In this document: in pieces, positions 28,351 through 35,442 of the stretch | Layout of the letters: the number at the start of each line of letters is the position of its first letter | How positions within the stretch are numbered: the first letter of the stretch is position 1 | Source: Lachnospiraceae bacterium | Lineage (GTDB): Bacteria; Bacillota; Clostridia; Lachnospirales; Lachnospiraceae | Direction: 5' to 3' | Length of the DNA stretch: 61,073 nucleotides | NCBI GenBank assembly: GCA_017450485.1 | Contig: JAFSTN010000046.1 | Span: forward strand, 1-61,073 | Translations under genes and position numbers: made by a program | The notes under the pieces: model-generated | The model's database searches: none | Seen by the model: the letters and a program-made list of their open reading frames with translations, nothing else | What the model was told of the DNA's origin: nothing

Positions 28351-28380
28351 ACCGGCACAGGTGTAACAGCCTGTGCCGGT
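28351..28380 (+). terminator. Terminator-like hairpin after feoB
   Basis: ACCGGCACAGG and CCTGTGCCGGT form a perfect 11-bp stem with an 8-nt loop, 61 bp after the feoB stop. The T-tract is poor (CTGTTGTCG), so termination may be partial. Confidence 0.6.
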
Positions 28381-28432
28381 CTGTTGTCGCGTCGGATCAT
28401 TCGCTCGTGCCGGTCCGCATTTAAAATGATAA

Positions 28433-28448
28433 ATATTTTGCAAAATAT
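28433..28448. promoter_or_regulatory. Palindrome upstream of the peroxidase promoter
   Basis: ATATTTTGCAAAATAT is a perfect 16-bp palindrome ending 3 bp before the -35 box. It looks like an operator, perhaps for a MarR-family or redox regulator that is not encoded here. Confidence 0.5.
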
Positions 28449-28451
28449 ATC

Positions 28452-28480
28452 TTGACAGAATATATTGCACACAATATAAT
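28452..28480 (+). promoter_or_regulatory. Promoter of the thiol peroxidase gene
   Basis: TTGACA (28452-28457), 17-bp spacer, TATAAT (28475-28480). The palindrome ATATTG-CACA-CAATAT (28462-28477) overlaps the spacer and -10, so repression by a dimeric regulator is likely. Confidence 0.8.
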
Positions 28481-28527
28481 ATGGTCAAAGATAAACATTA
28501 ACGCTAACAATAAAGGAGGTCACTAAA

Positions 28528-29070
28528 ATGGGATTCTATGATCAGAGCGTAACAGCAGCTAACGGCGAAGAGATTTCAATGAAAGATTACGAAGGAAAGG
28601 TAGTCCTGGTGGTTAACACGGCGACCGGTTGCGGATTTACTCCTCACTACAAGGACATCGAAGATATGTATGAGAAGTATCATGACAGAGGCTTCGAAGT
28701 GATCGATGTTCCCTGCAACCAGTTCGCCGGCCAGGCGCCGGAGAGCGATGAAGAGATACATGAGTTCTGCCAGCTCAAGTACAACACTCAGTTCCCGCAG
28801 ATGAAGAAGTCGGATGTCAACGGCGAGACTGCCATCCCGCTGTTTAAGTATCTGAAAGAGCAGAAGGGCTTCGAAGGCTTCGGAAAGGGCCCCAAAGCAC
28901 TTGCCATGAGTACCATGCTTTCCAAGATCGATAAGGATTATAAGAACAATCCAGAGATCAAGTGGAACTTCACCAAGTTTATCGTGGACAGAAGCGGAAA
29001 CGTGGTAGCCAGATTTGAACCCACAGCTAAAATGAGCGATGTGGACAAATGTGTAGAAAGCCTGCTTTGA
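28528..29070 (+). CDS. Glutathione-peroxidase-family thiol peroxidase
   Basis: This 180-residue cytoplasmic protein has the catalytic set of the GPx family: Cys in place of Sec in NTATGCGFTPHY, Gln in PCNQFAGQAP, and Trp/Asn in IKWNFTKFIVDR. Bacterial Cys-GPx proteins usually reduce hydroperoxides with thioredoxin rather than glutathione. AAAGGAGGT precedes the ATG. A strong promoter overlapped by palindromes suggests peroxide- or redox-regulated expression. It lies within the iron/copper island, which fits protection against metal-driven oxidation. Confidence 0.92.
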   Translation: MGFYDQSVTAANGEEISMKDYEGKVVLVVNTATGCGFTPHYKDIEDMYEKYHDRGFEVIDVPCNQFAGQAPESDEEIHEFCQLKYNTQFPQMKKSDVNGETAIPLFKYLKEQKGFEGFGKGPKALAMSTMLSKIDKDYKNNPEIKWNFTKFIVDRSGNVVARFEPTAKMSDVDKCVESLL

Positions 29071-29080
29071 TGGCACATGA

Positions 29081-29109
29081 TTGACATCCAAATAAGATGA
29101 TGATAATAT
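29081..29109 (+). promoter_or_regulatory. copA promoter
   Basis: TTGACA (29081-29086), 17-bp spacer, TAATAT (29104-29109). It is followed after 7 bp by the GTTAG-N6-CTAAC operator. Confidence 0.7.
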
Positions 29110-29111
29110 GA

Positions 29112-29137
29112 CACGGGTTAGTGCGAGCTAACCCGTG
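29112..29137. promoter_or_regulatory. Operator (possibly also terminator) before copA
   Basis: CACGGGTTAG-TGCGAG-CTAACCCGTG has perfect 10-bp arms and contains the same GTTAG-N6-CTAAC core as the feo operators. A TTTTT run follows 3 bp later, so the RNA hairpin could also end transcription from the peroxidase gene. Confidence 0.7.
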
Positions 29138-29162
29138 ACGTTTTTCGGAGGACAGGATTATC

Positions 29163-31802
29163 ATGACTCAATACATCGTCATCGGTATGAGCTGTGCCGC
29201 CTGCCAGGCACGTGTGGAAAAGGCGGTAAGCCGGCTGCCGGGAGTAGATTCGGTAAGTGTCTCTCTGCTGACCAATTCCATGGGAGTGGAAGGAAGCGCG
29301 ACCAGTGAGGACGTGATCCGGGCCGTGGAAGGTGCGGGCTACGGAGCACGCCTTAAAGGCAGCTCTGCCAGTGACAACGCGGGCGCACATACAGGTGCAG
29401 GCACGCGTGCAGATTCGGCTTCATATGCGGACACAGTCCCGGGGCCGTCGTCGTTCGGGTTCGCCGCAGAAGAGGAAGCACTACGGGATCATGAGACACC
29501 GAAACTTGTCAGGCGTCTTGTCCGGTCACTGATATTTCTTCTGATACTCATGTACATCACTATGGGCCACAATATGCTGGGTCTTCCCATCCCTGCTTTT
29601 TTGGCTCATAATCATATTGGACTTGCCTGCATCCAGATGCTGCTGTCCATAGTTGTGATGTATATCAACCGGGATTTCTTCATTTCCGGATTCAGATCCT
29701 TATTCCACCGCAGTCCCAATATGGATACTCTTGTTGCACTGGGATCCTCCGTATCTTTCGGATGGTCGCTTTATGTGCTGTTCAGGATGACGGCCATGGT
29801 CACAAGCGGAGTTTCCAATGCCGACCTGATGGATATCTATCATGAACAGCTGTATTTCGAATCAGCGGCCATGATACCTGCGCTGATCACTGTGGGCAAG
29901 ACACTGGAATCCCTGTCAAAAGGCAGGACTACCGATGCACTTAAAGCCCTGATCGGAATGGCACCGAAGACGGCTACGGTGGAGCGTGACGGAGTACCGA
30001 CATTAGTAGGTATAGATGAAGTCCGCATAGGGGATGTATTCTCTGTTAAACCCGGAGAATCGATCCCCGTGGACGGCGTTATCATAGAGGGGACGACGGC
30101 AGTCGATGAGTCAGCACTCACGGGCGAGTCGATCCCGGTAGACAAGACTACAGGTGACAATGTCAGTGCCGCCACGATCAACAAGTCCGGCTTCTTCAGA
30201 GCGGAAGCAAGCCGGGTGGGAGAGGATACCACTTTCTCGCAGATAATCAGGATGGTCAGTGATGCGGCTGCTACCAAGGCTCCTATCGCGCGTATAGCGG
30301 ACCGTGTGTCCGGCATATTCGTACCGGCGGTCATGGCAGTTGCTTTCGCAGTCTTTGTGATCTGGCAGATCATAGGCGGGGATGTGGCCTTTTCACTGGA
30401 GAGAGCCATCAGCGTGCTGGTGATCAGCTGTCCCTGTGCACTGGGACTTGCTACTCCCGTGGCCATCATGGTGGGCAGCGGAGTGGGGGCGAAGAACGGA
30501 ATCTTGTTCAAGACTGCTGAGTCACTTGAGACGGTCGGCAAGACACGGATCATGGCACTTGATAAGACAGGCACCATCACAGCCGGTCATCCCGAAGTAA
30601 CGGATATCATACCTGTGGAAGGCATAAGTGAGGATGAGCTTTTCGGTACGGCATATCTGCTGGAGGCACGCAGTGAGCATCCTCTGGCACGGGCGATAGT
30701 TGAGGCGGTTAAGGAACCTGCGTGTCCGTCATATCCTGTCACGGACTGGCAGGCGTTGCCGGGCAACGGGATATCAGCCGTGCAGAACGGACAGGCATTA
30801 TATGCGGGCTCAGGCCACTTTATCAGGACTGTCTGTGAAGTGGATCCTGCGATGGAGAAGACGGAGAACGAGCTTTCGGGGAAAGGCAGGACGCCGCTGT
30901 TCTTTGCAAAAGACGGAAAGCTTCTTGGAATCATTGCCGTCGCTGATGTGATAAAAGAAGACTCGGCGCGGGCCATAGGTGAGCTTCGCAGGATGGGAAT
31001 AGAAGTGATCATGCTCACCGGTGACAATGGGAGGACCGCTCAGGCGATAGGTGCTCAGGCAGGGGTGGACCGCGTGATCGCAGGAGTGCTTCCCGACGGC
31101 AAAGAGGCTGTAATCAGAGAACTGCAGAAGCGCGGCAAAGTTGCCATGGTAGGTGACGGCATCAACGATGCGCCTGCGCTTACACGTGCGGATACAGGCA
31201 TAGCCATAGGCGCGGGAGCGGATGTGGCTGTGGATTCGGCCGATGTGGTGCTTATGAATTCCGGCCTTGCGGATGTATCTGCCGCAGTCAGGCTGAGTCG
31301 TGGTACACTTAGGAATATATATGAGAATCTGTTCTGGGCTTTTGCATATAATATAGTCCTGATCCCGATGGCGGCAGGGCTCTATCCGGGCATACATATG
31401 AACCCGATGTGGGGAGCGGCGGCCATGTCGCTGTCCAGCTTTACCGTATGTATGAACGCTCTGAGGCTCAATCTGATACGGGTACATGATTCGAAGCATG
31501 ACCGCAGGTACGCAAGACCGGCACTGCGTGATATCGCAGAAGACACTGTCGGCACCGATACTGCCTGCGGGATCAATAAGGAGGAGACGAAAATGACTAA
31601 GACACTTAAGGTAGACGGTATGATGTGCGAGCACTGTGAGGCCCGTGTAAAAAAAGCACTTGAAGCGATCGAGGGCGTGGAAAGCGCAACAGCGGATCAT
31701 AATGCCGGCACGGCGGTAGTGACGCTTGACTCGGATGTGGCTGACGATGTGCTGAGGGAAGCCGTTACGGCTCAGGATTATAAGGTGCTTGGCATTGAAT
31801 AA
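29163..31802 (+). CDS. copA: Cu(I)-translocating P1B-type ATPase with N- and C-terminal HMA domains
   Basis: This 879-residue ATPase has an N-terminal HMA with GMSCAAC (8-14), a Gly/Ala/Ser-rich linker, about eight membrane helices, the CPC metal site (ISCPCALGLATP, ~423), and DKTGT phosphorylation site (~467). YN (AFAYNIVLIP) and MxxSS (AAMSLSSF) complete the set diagnostic of Cu(I) exporters. Unusually, a second HMA (DGMMCEHCEARVKK) is joined at the C-terminus after residue 811, where a strong internal ribosome site could produce it separately. Expression appears to be controlled by a DtxR-type operator rather than CsoR or CopY. Confidence 0.94.
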   Translation: MTQYIVIGMSCAACQARVEKAVSRLPGVDSVSVSLLTNSMGVEGSATSEDVIRAVEGAGYGARLKGSSASDNAGAHTGAGTRADSASYADTVPGPSSFGFAAEEEALRDHETPKLVRRLVRSLIFLLILMYITMGHNMLGLPIPAFLAHNHIGLACIQMLLSIVVMYINRDFFISGFRSLFHRSPNMDTLVALGSSVSFGWSLYVLFRMTAMVTSGVSNADLMDIYHEQLYFESAAMIPALITVGKTLESLSKGRTTDALKALIGMAPKTATVERDGVPTLVGIDEVRIGDVFSVKPGESIPVDGVIIEGTTAVDESALTGESIPVDKTTGDNVSAATINKSGFFRAEASRVGEDTTFSQIIRMVSDAAATKAPIARIADRVSGIFVPAVMAVAFAVFVIWQIIGGDVAFSLERAISVLVISCPCALGLATPVAIMVGSGVGAKNGILFKTAESLETVGKTRIMALDKTGTITAGHPEVTDIIPVEGISEDELFGTAYLLEARSEHPLARAIVEAVKEPACPSYPVTDWQALPGNGISAVQNGQALYAGSGHFIRTVCEVDPAMEKTENELSGKGRTPLFFAKDGKLLGIIAVADVIKEDSARAIGELRRMGIEVIMLTGDNGRTAQAIGAQAGVDRVIAGVLPDGKEAVIRELQKRGKVAMVGDGINDAPALTRADTGIAIGAGADVAVDSADVVLMNSGLADVSAAVRLSRGTLRNIYENLFWAFAYNIVLIPMAAGLYPGIHMNPMWGAAAMSLSSFTVCMNALRLNLIRVHDSKHDRRYARPALRDIAEDTVGTDTACGINKEETKMTKTLKVDGMMCEHCEARVKKALEAIEGVESATADHNAGTAVVTLDSDVADDVLREAVTAQDYKVLGIE
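31593..31802 (+). CDS. copZ: CopZ-like copper chaperone, possible internal translation product of copA
   Basis: Within the copA frame, AAGGAGG at 31578-31584 lies 8 nt before an in-frame ATG at 31593. Starting there would give a 69-residue HMA protein, MTKTLKVDGMMCEHCEARVK onward, the size and layout of stand-alone CopZ (CxxC copper site near the N-terminus). Either copA and copZ fused by loss of a stop codon, or both the long ATPase and a separate chaperone are made from one frame. E. coli copA is known to make a CopZ-like product by frameshifting; here the mechanism would be internal initiation. Confidence 0.6.
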   Translation: MTKTLKVDGMMCEHCEARVKKALEAIEGVESATADHNAGTAVVTLDSDVADDVLREAVTAQDYKVLGIE

Positions 31803-31854
31803 ACCAAAGGCGTTATGATTTACGGAATGAGCACGATCGTGAAAGGATTGTGAA

Positions 31855-32634
31855 ATGAGTACGATAATTACCGGATTGTTGATACCGTTTATAGGCACGG
31901 CTGCAGGTGCCGGATGTGTGTTCTTTCTCAGAAATGAACTTAAGGCCGGCATTCAGAAGGCACTGACCGGGTTTGCAGCAGGAGTTATGGTCGCCGCATC
32001 TATATGGAGTCTGATAGTTCCGGCTATCGAGCAGTCATCGGACATGGGCAGTCTGGCTTTTCTGCCTGCATTCATTGGATTCTGGATCGGCATACTCTTT
32101 CTGCTGCTGCTGGATCATGTGATACCTCATCTGCATGTAAACGAGGATAAGGCAGAGGGACCGAAGAGTGATCTGACACGTACCGCCATGCTGGTTCTGG
32201 CCGTTACACTCCACAATATCCCGGAGGGTATGGCAGTCGGTGTGGTATATGCCGGCCTGATGAGCGGATCATCCACCATCACTGCAGGCGGTGCATTGGC
32301 GCTTGCTATCGGTATTGCGATACAGAACTTTCCCGAGGGAGCCATTATCTCCATGCCGTTGTATGCCGAGGGTCACAGTAAGCCGAAGTCCTTTATACTT
32401 GGTGTTTTATCGGGTGCAGTGGAGCCCGTATTCGGTGGACTGACAGTCATCCTTGCTGCACTGGTGGTGCCGGCGATGCCTTATCTTCTGTCGTTTGCGG
32501 CCGGCGCGATGATGTATGTTGTAGTAGAGGAACTGGTGCCGGAGATGTCCGAAGGCGAGCATTCTCATATGGGAGTCATCGCTTTTGCCATCGGATTCAG
32601 CCTGATGATGGCATTGGACGTGGCACTTGGGTGA
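31855..32634 (+). CDS. ZIP-family divalent metal transporter (GufA/ZupT-like)
   Basis: This 259-residue protein has about eight hydrophobic segments and the paired ZIP metal motifs TLHNIPEGMAVG (from ~119) and IQNFPEGAIIS, plus an EELVPE motif near the end. These form the binuclear metal site of ZIP importers (Zn, Fe, Mn, others). The location just after copA and amid iron genes suggests a role in metal balance; the metal is not readable. GAAAGGA precedes the ATG. It is 52 bp after copA with no terminator between, so it may share copA transcription. Confidence 0.9.
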   Translation: MSTIITGLLIPFIGTAAGAGCVFFLRNELKAGIQKALTGFAAGVMVAASIWSLIVPAIEQSSDMGSLAFLPAFIGFWIGILFLLLLDHVIPHLHVNEDKAEGPKSDLTRTAMLVLAVTLHNIPEGMAVGVVYAGLMSGSSTITAGGALALAIGIAIQNFPEGAIISMPLYAEGHSKPKSFILGVLSGAVEPVFGGLTVILAALVVPAMPYLLSFAAGAMMYVVVEELVPEMSEGEHSHMGVIAFAIGFSLMMALDVALG

Positions 32635-32704
32635 ACAACGGTCGTGATGGGGCCGGTTGATTAAAATGCCACAGTCTGATATTATTGCAGGGTAATTAAA
32701 CATA

Positions 32705-32950
32705 TGGATCATAGGTGCCTGTGGTGCCGAAACGTGAACCGGATCATTCTCGTCGGTTTACGGGCAGGCATACAACAGGGTAAAAGGGAAACAGGTCAGA
32801 TGCCTGTGCGATCCCGTCACTGTAGGAGAGGAGCACATGATCATCGCGGATAGCCGGAGTGCCGTCCGCAGTCACTGAAGCACACTTAATAGCTTTGGGA
32901 AGGCGGTCATGCGTGTAGATACTCAAGCCAGGAAACCTGCCTATCATCCG
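32705..32950 (+). promoter_or_regulatory. Cobalamin riboswitch
   Basis: The ~500 bp after the ZIP gene hold no gene but a clear B12 aptamer: AGGTGCC at 32713, AAAAGGGAA, then GATCCCGTCACTGTA, then GTCACTGAAG, TTTGGGAAGGCGG and finally the B12 box AGCCAGGAAACCTGCC ending about 32943. It precedes a DUF4430 protein and an ECF S component, so it should sense adenosyl- or methylcobalamin and shut off vitamin uptake. Confidence 0.92.
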
Positions 32951-33043
32951 GTACACATAGATCACGCGGATTTGATCGTGCCGTTTATTGAGGAAGCTGG
33001 AAGCCGGCCTGATCGGTTTTCGTGCAGCCTTTGATTTGTGTGT

Positions 33044-33072
33044 GCCTGTATCTGTTGATGCGGGCCTTTTTT
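33044..33072 (+). terminator. Riboswitch-controlled intrinsic terminator
   Basis: GCCTGTATC-TGTT-GATGCGGGC forms a 9-bp stem with two G-U pairs and is followed by CTTTTTT. It lies between the aptamer and the DUF4430 gene, so the riboswitch probably works by transcription attenuation. Confidence 0.8.
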
Positions 33073-33131
33073 GTGTGCATGGACATGACTCCTGCTGCCG
33101 ATGTGCCCGCCTGTTTCTGAGAGGAGTTGTT

Positions 33132-33548
33132 ATGAAAAAGCAAACAAAGATCATCATTTCCGTCGTTGCCGTACTTGCGGTGATCGCCATTCTTGCAGGT
33201 GTGTATTTCGCACTCGCACCCAAGGCACAGCAGGGATCAAAGAGCGTTACGGTAGAAGTGGTTGATGATAAGGGCACCACCAAGCCTTATACCATCAAGA
33301 CCGATGCCGAGTTCCTGAGTCAGGTCATGGATGAACTGACCGCTGCCGGTGATTTCTCGTATGAGGGTACCAACGGCGATTACGGTCTCTACATCACTGC
33401 CATCAACGGTGTGACCGCCGATTATGATGCCGACGGCGCATACTGGTCCATACTGGTGAACGACGAGTACGGTATGTTCGGTGCCGACTCACAGCCTGTA
33501 GCCGACGGAGACGATTTCAAGTTCGTGTATGAGGTTTATGCACAGTAA
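33132..33548 (+). CDS. DUF4430 (transcobalamin-like) membrane-anchored protein
   Basis: This 138-residue protein has one N-terminal hydrophobic segment (8-28) as signal anchor and then a DUF4430 domain (TVEVVDDKGTTKPYTI ... GLYITAINGVTADYDADGAY, WSILVNDEY). DUF4430 resembles the beta-domain of intrinsic factor/transcobalamin and in Firmicutes is linked to surface capture of corrinoids. The cobalamin riboswitch upstream and the overlapping ECF S gene support that role. The ATG at 33132 follows GAGGAG. Confidence 0.87.
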   Translation: MKKQTKIIISVVAVLAVIAILAGVYFALAPKAQQGSKSVTVEVVDDKGTTKPYTIKTDAEFLSQVMDELTAAGDFSYEGTNGDYGLYITAINGVTADYDADGAYWSILVNDEYGMFGADSQPVADGDDFKFVYEVYAQ

Positions 33549-34083
33549 TACCGTGTCAGACACAAAAGAGCATAAAAAAGTATTCAGCGTTATGGATATA
33601 GCCACGATAGGAGTGATGGCGGCGTTACTTGAGGTAGTCAAGGTCGCTCTCCAGGCTATACCCAATGTTGAGCTCGTTACGCTTCTTATCATCGTGTTTA
33701 CGTTATACCTGGGTCCCAAATCGCTCATTGCGGTTTGGGGCTTTGTGGGTATGGAATGTGCTGTCTACGGACTGGGATTGTGGACTATCATGTATGTCTA
33801 TGTGTGGCCCATACTTGTCCTGATCACATGTCTGCTCAGAAAGCACAGATCCTCACAGTGGCCGTTTGTGGTCCTGGCATCCATGTTCGGCCTTTTCTTC
33901 GGAGCCATGTGTTCCATCCCGTATTTCTTTATGGGCGGTTATGCCACAGCACTTGCATGGTGGGTAGCCGGTATCCCTTTTGACATCCTCCACGGAGTTA
34001 CGAATTTCATTGGTGCGGCGGTACTGTTTACACCTCTTATGAAGGCACTTGACCGTATACGGAGATTACAGCCGCAGTCCTGA
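33538..34083 (+). CDS. ECF transporter S component, probably for cobalamin
   Basis: About 181 residues with five to six hydrophobic helices and the Ala-rich first helix motif (VMDIATIGVMAALLEVVKVA) typical of ECF S components, which bind a vitamin and dock on a shared EcfA-EcfA'-EcfT module. It overlaps the DUF4430 gene (ATG at 33538 or 33529), so translation is coupled and both are under the B12 riboswitch. The motor subunits are not in the window. Cobalamin or a precursor is the inferred substrate. Confidence 0.82.
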   Translation: MHSNTVSDTKEHKKVFSVMDIATIGVMAALLEVVKVALQAIPNVELVTLLIIVFTLYLGPKSLIAVWGFVGMECAVYGLGLWTIMYVYVWPILVLITCLLRKHRSSQWPFVVLASMFGLFFGAMCSIPYFFMGGYATALAWWVAGIPFDILHGVTNFIGAAVLFTPLMKALDRIRRLQPQS

Positions 34084-34116
34084 AGCGGTGCACAGACGAT
34101 CGCAGCCGCAGTAAGC

Positions 34117-34145
34117 TTGACAAGTCAGAACGGCCTGTCTATAAT
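34117..34145 (+). promoter_or_regulatory. Promoter of the FeoB-associated peptide gene
   Basis: TTGACA (34117-34122), 17-bp spacer, TATAAT (34140-34145): a consensus promoter laid out like that of feo. Confidence 0.85.
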
Positions 34146-34153
34146 GAAATATG

Positions 34154-34169
34154 GTTAGCCAAGACTAAC
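34154..34169. promoter_or_regulatory. DtxR-type operator
   Basis: GTTAG-CCAAGA-CTAAC starts 8 bp after the -10 box, the same geometry as feo operator 2 and the copA operator. Confidence 0.78.
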
Positions 34170-34220
34170 CACACTCATGTTTTTGTGACGGCCGTATATA
34201 AGTGATGGGAGATGAGTAAT

Positions 34221-34397
34221 ATGACGGAATGGTTAATGGCTAATATCGCAAATATCATAATAACTGCGATACTGGTGATCGTAGTTGCCTGTATTATACG
34301 TAAGCTGATCCATGACAGGAAGCACGGTATCTCATCATGCGGCGGCAACTGCGCTCATTGCAGCTTATGCGGAACCTGTCATAACGGACAGAAATAG
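34221..34397 (+). CDS. FeoB-associated Cys-rich membrane protein
   Basis: This 58-residue protein has one N-terminal membrane helix (ANIANIIITAILVIVVACII) followed by a basic stretch and a Cys cluster (SSCGGNCAHCSLCGTCH). It matches the small FeoB-associated Cys-rich proteins usually found beside feoB. Here it stands 6 kb from feoB but has the same type of promoter and operator, so it is probably co-regulated. The ATG at 34221 is preferred over 34212 because the ribosome site GGGAG would touch the latter. Confidence 0.85.
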   Translation: MTEWLMANIANIIITAILVIVVACIIRKLIHDRKHGISSCGGNCAHCSLCGTCHNGQK

Positions 34398-34432
34398 ATG
34401 AAGAGTTCATAACCGAAGGAAAATCCCTCCTT

Positions 34433-34462
34433 AAACCCCGGATTATACATATCCGGGGTTTT
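34433..34462 (+). terminator. Intrinsic terminator after the Cys-rich peptide gene
   Basis: AAACCCCGGA and TCCGGGGTTT form a 10-bp stem with a 9-nt loop, followed by TTC. It is a strong candidate terminator 35 bp after the stop. Confidence 0.85.
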
Positions 34463-34513
34463 CTGATAGAATCTGTTGTTGGAAACATTGATTGCTTGCA
34501 CGGAGACTGATAT

Positions 34514-35362
34514 ATGAAAAAAGGACTTATTCTGGAAGGTGGAGCCATGCGCGGCATGTTTACATGCGGGGTCATGGATGTATTCATGGAGCACGGGATC
34601 GTATTTGACGGAGCAGTGGGCGTATCGGCCGGAGCGGCTTTCGGCATCAACTATAAATCCCACCAGATCGGCAGACCTGTCAGATACAATAAGAAATACT
34701 GCAATGACAAGCGTTATGCCAGCATGAAGTCGTTGCTCACCACCGGCGACCTGTACAATGTCGATTTCTGTTACCATACACTGCCGTTTGAACTCGATGT
34801 ATGGGATACGGAGACATTCTATGCGGATCCGATGGAATTCTACTGTGTGGTGACGGATGTCAGGACAGGCATGCCCGTATATCACCGCTGCGATCACAGC
34901 CCTGCGGAGGATATAGAATGGATCAGGGCATCGGCTTCGATACCCGTCGTATCCAGACCCGTGGAGATCAGAGGGAATAAGTATCTGGACGGAGGAATGT
35001 CCGATTCGATCCCGCTTAAGTTCATGGAGGAGCGCGGCTATGACCGTAACGTGGTCATAGAGACACAGCCTGCCGATTATGTTAAAAAGCCCCAGCGCAA
35101 TATGCATCTCGTGAAAGCCGCGCTGATCCGTTACCCGGGCATGGTACGCGCCATGCAGGACAGGTACATCATGTATAACGATGAGAAAGCGTATATCCGG
35201 GATCGCGAGAAGGAGAGCGAGGCACTGGTCATCAGACCGTCCGAGCCGCTCCGCATAGGCGCCGCAGAGCGTAATCCCGCCGAACTGGAGAGGGTTTATC
35301 TCCTGGGCAGGGTGGCCGCAGGCCGTAGGATAGATGAAGTGGAAGATTATCTGAAAAAGTGA
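34514..35362 (+). CDS. Patatin-like phospholipase family protein
   Basis: This 282-residue cytoplasmic protein has the patatin catalytic dyad and oxyanion hole: the glycine-rich LEGGAMRGMF near the N-terminus, GVSAG with Ser38, and DGG with Asp159 (YLDGGMSDSIP). Members hydrolyse acyl esters of phospholipids; substrates of bacterial short forms such as this (RssA/YjjU-type) are mostly unknown. It begins after a strong terminator and runs up to the citrate synthase gene, whose upstream in-frame codons overlap its end. Confidence 0.9.
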   Translation: MKKGLILEGGAMRGMFTCGVMDVFMEHGIVFDGAVGVSAGAAFGINYKSHQIGRPVRYNKKYCNDKRYASMKSLLTTGDLYNVDFCYHTLPFELDVWDTETFYADPMEFYCVVTDVRTGMPVYHRCDHSPAEDIEWIRASASIPVVSRPVEIRGNKYLDGGMSDSIPLKFMEERGYDRNVVIETQPADYVKKPQRNMHLVKAALIRYPGMVRAMQDRYIMYNDEKAYIRDREKESEALVIRPSEPLRIGAAERNPAELERVYLLGRVAAGRRIDEVEDYLKK

Positions 35363-35442
35363 TACAATGTATCTTCGGATGTCGGCTGATGCTCGAGGCG
35401 AAGGAACACAGCCGTTCCGCAGAAGACAGGGAGCATGATCAG

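Noticed and set aside
29112-29137. Considered purely as the terminator of the peroxidase gene
   Set aside because: The core GTTAG-N6-CTAAC equals the feo operators and has the same distance from a -10 box, so the operator role is preferred, although a dual role is possible.
30810-31952. 380-codon open frame antisense to copA and the ZIP gene
   Set aside because: It runs across two clear plus-strand genes and their gap and has a shadow-like composition (His/Arg/Cys-rich).
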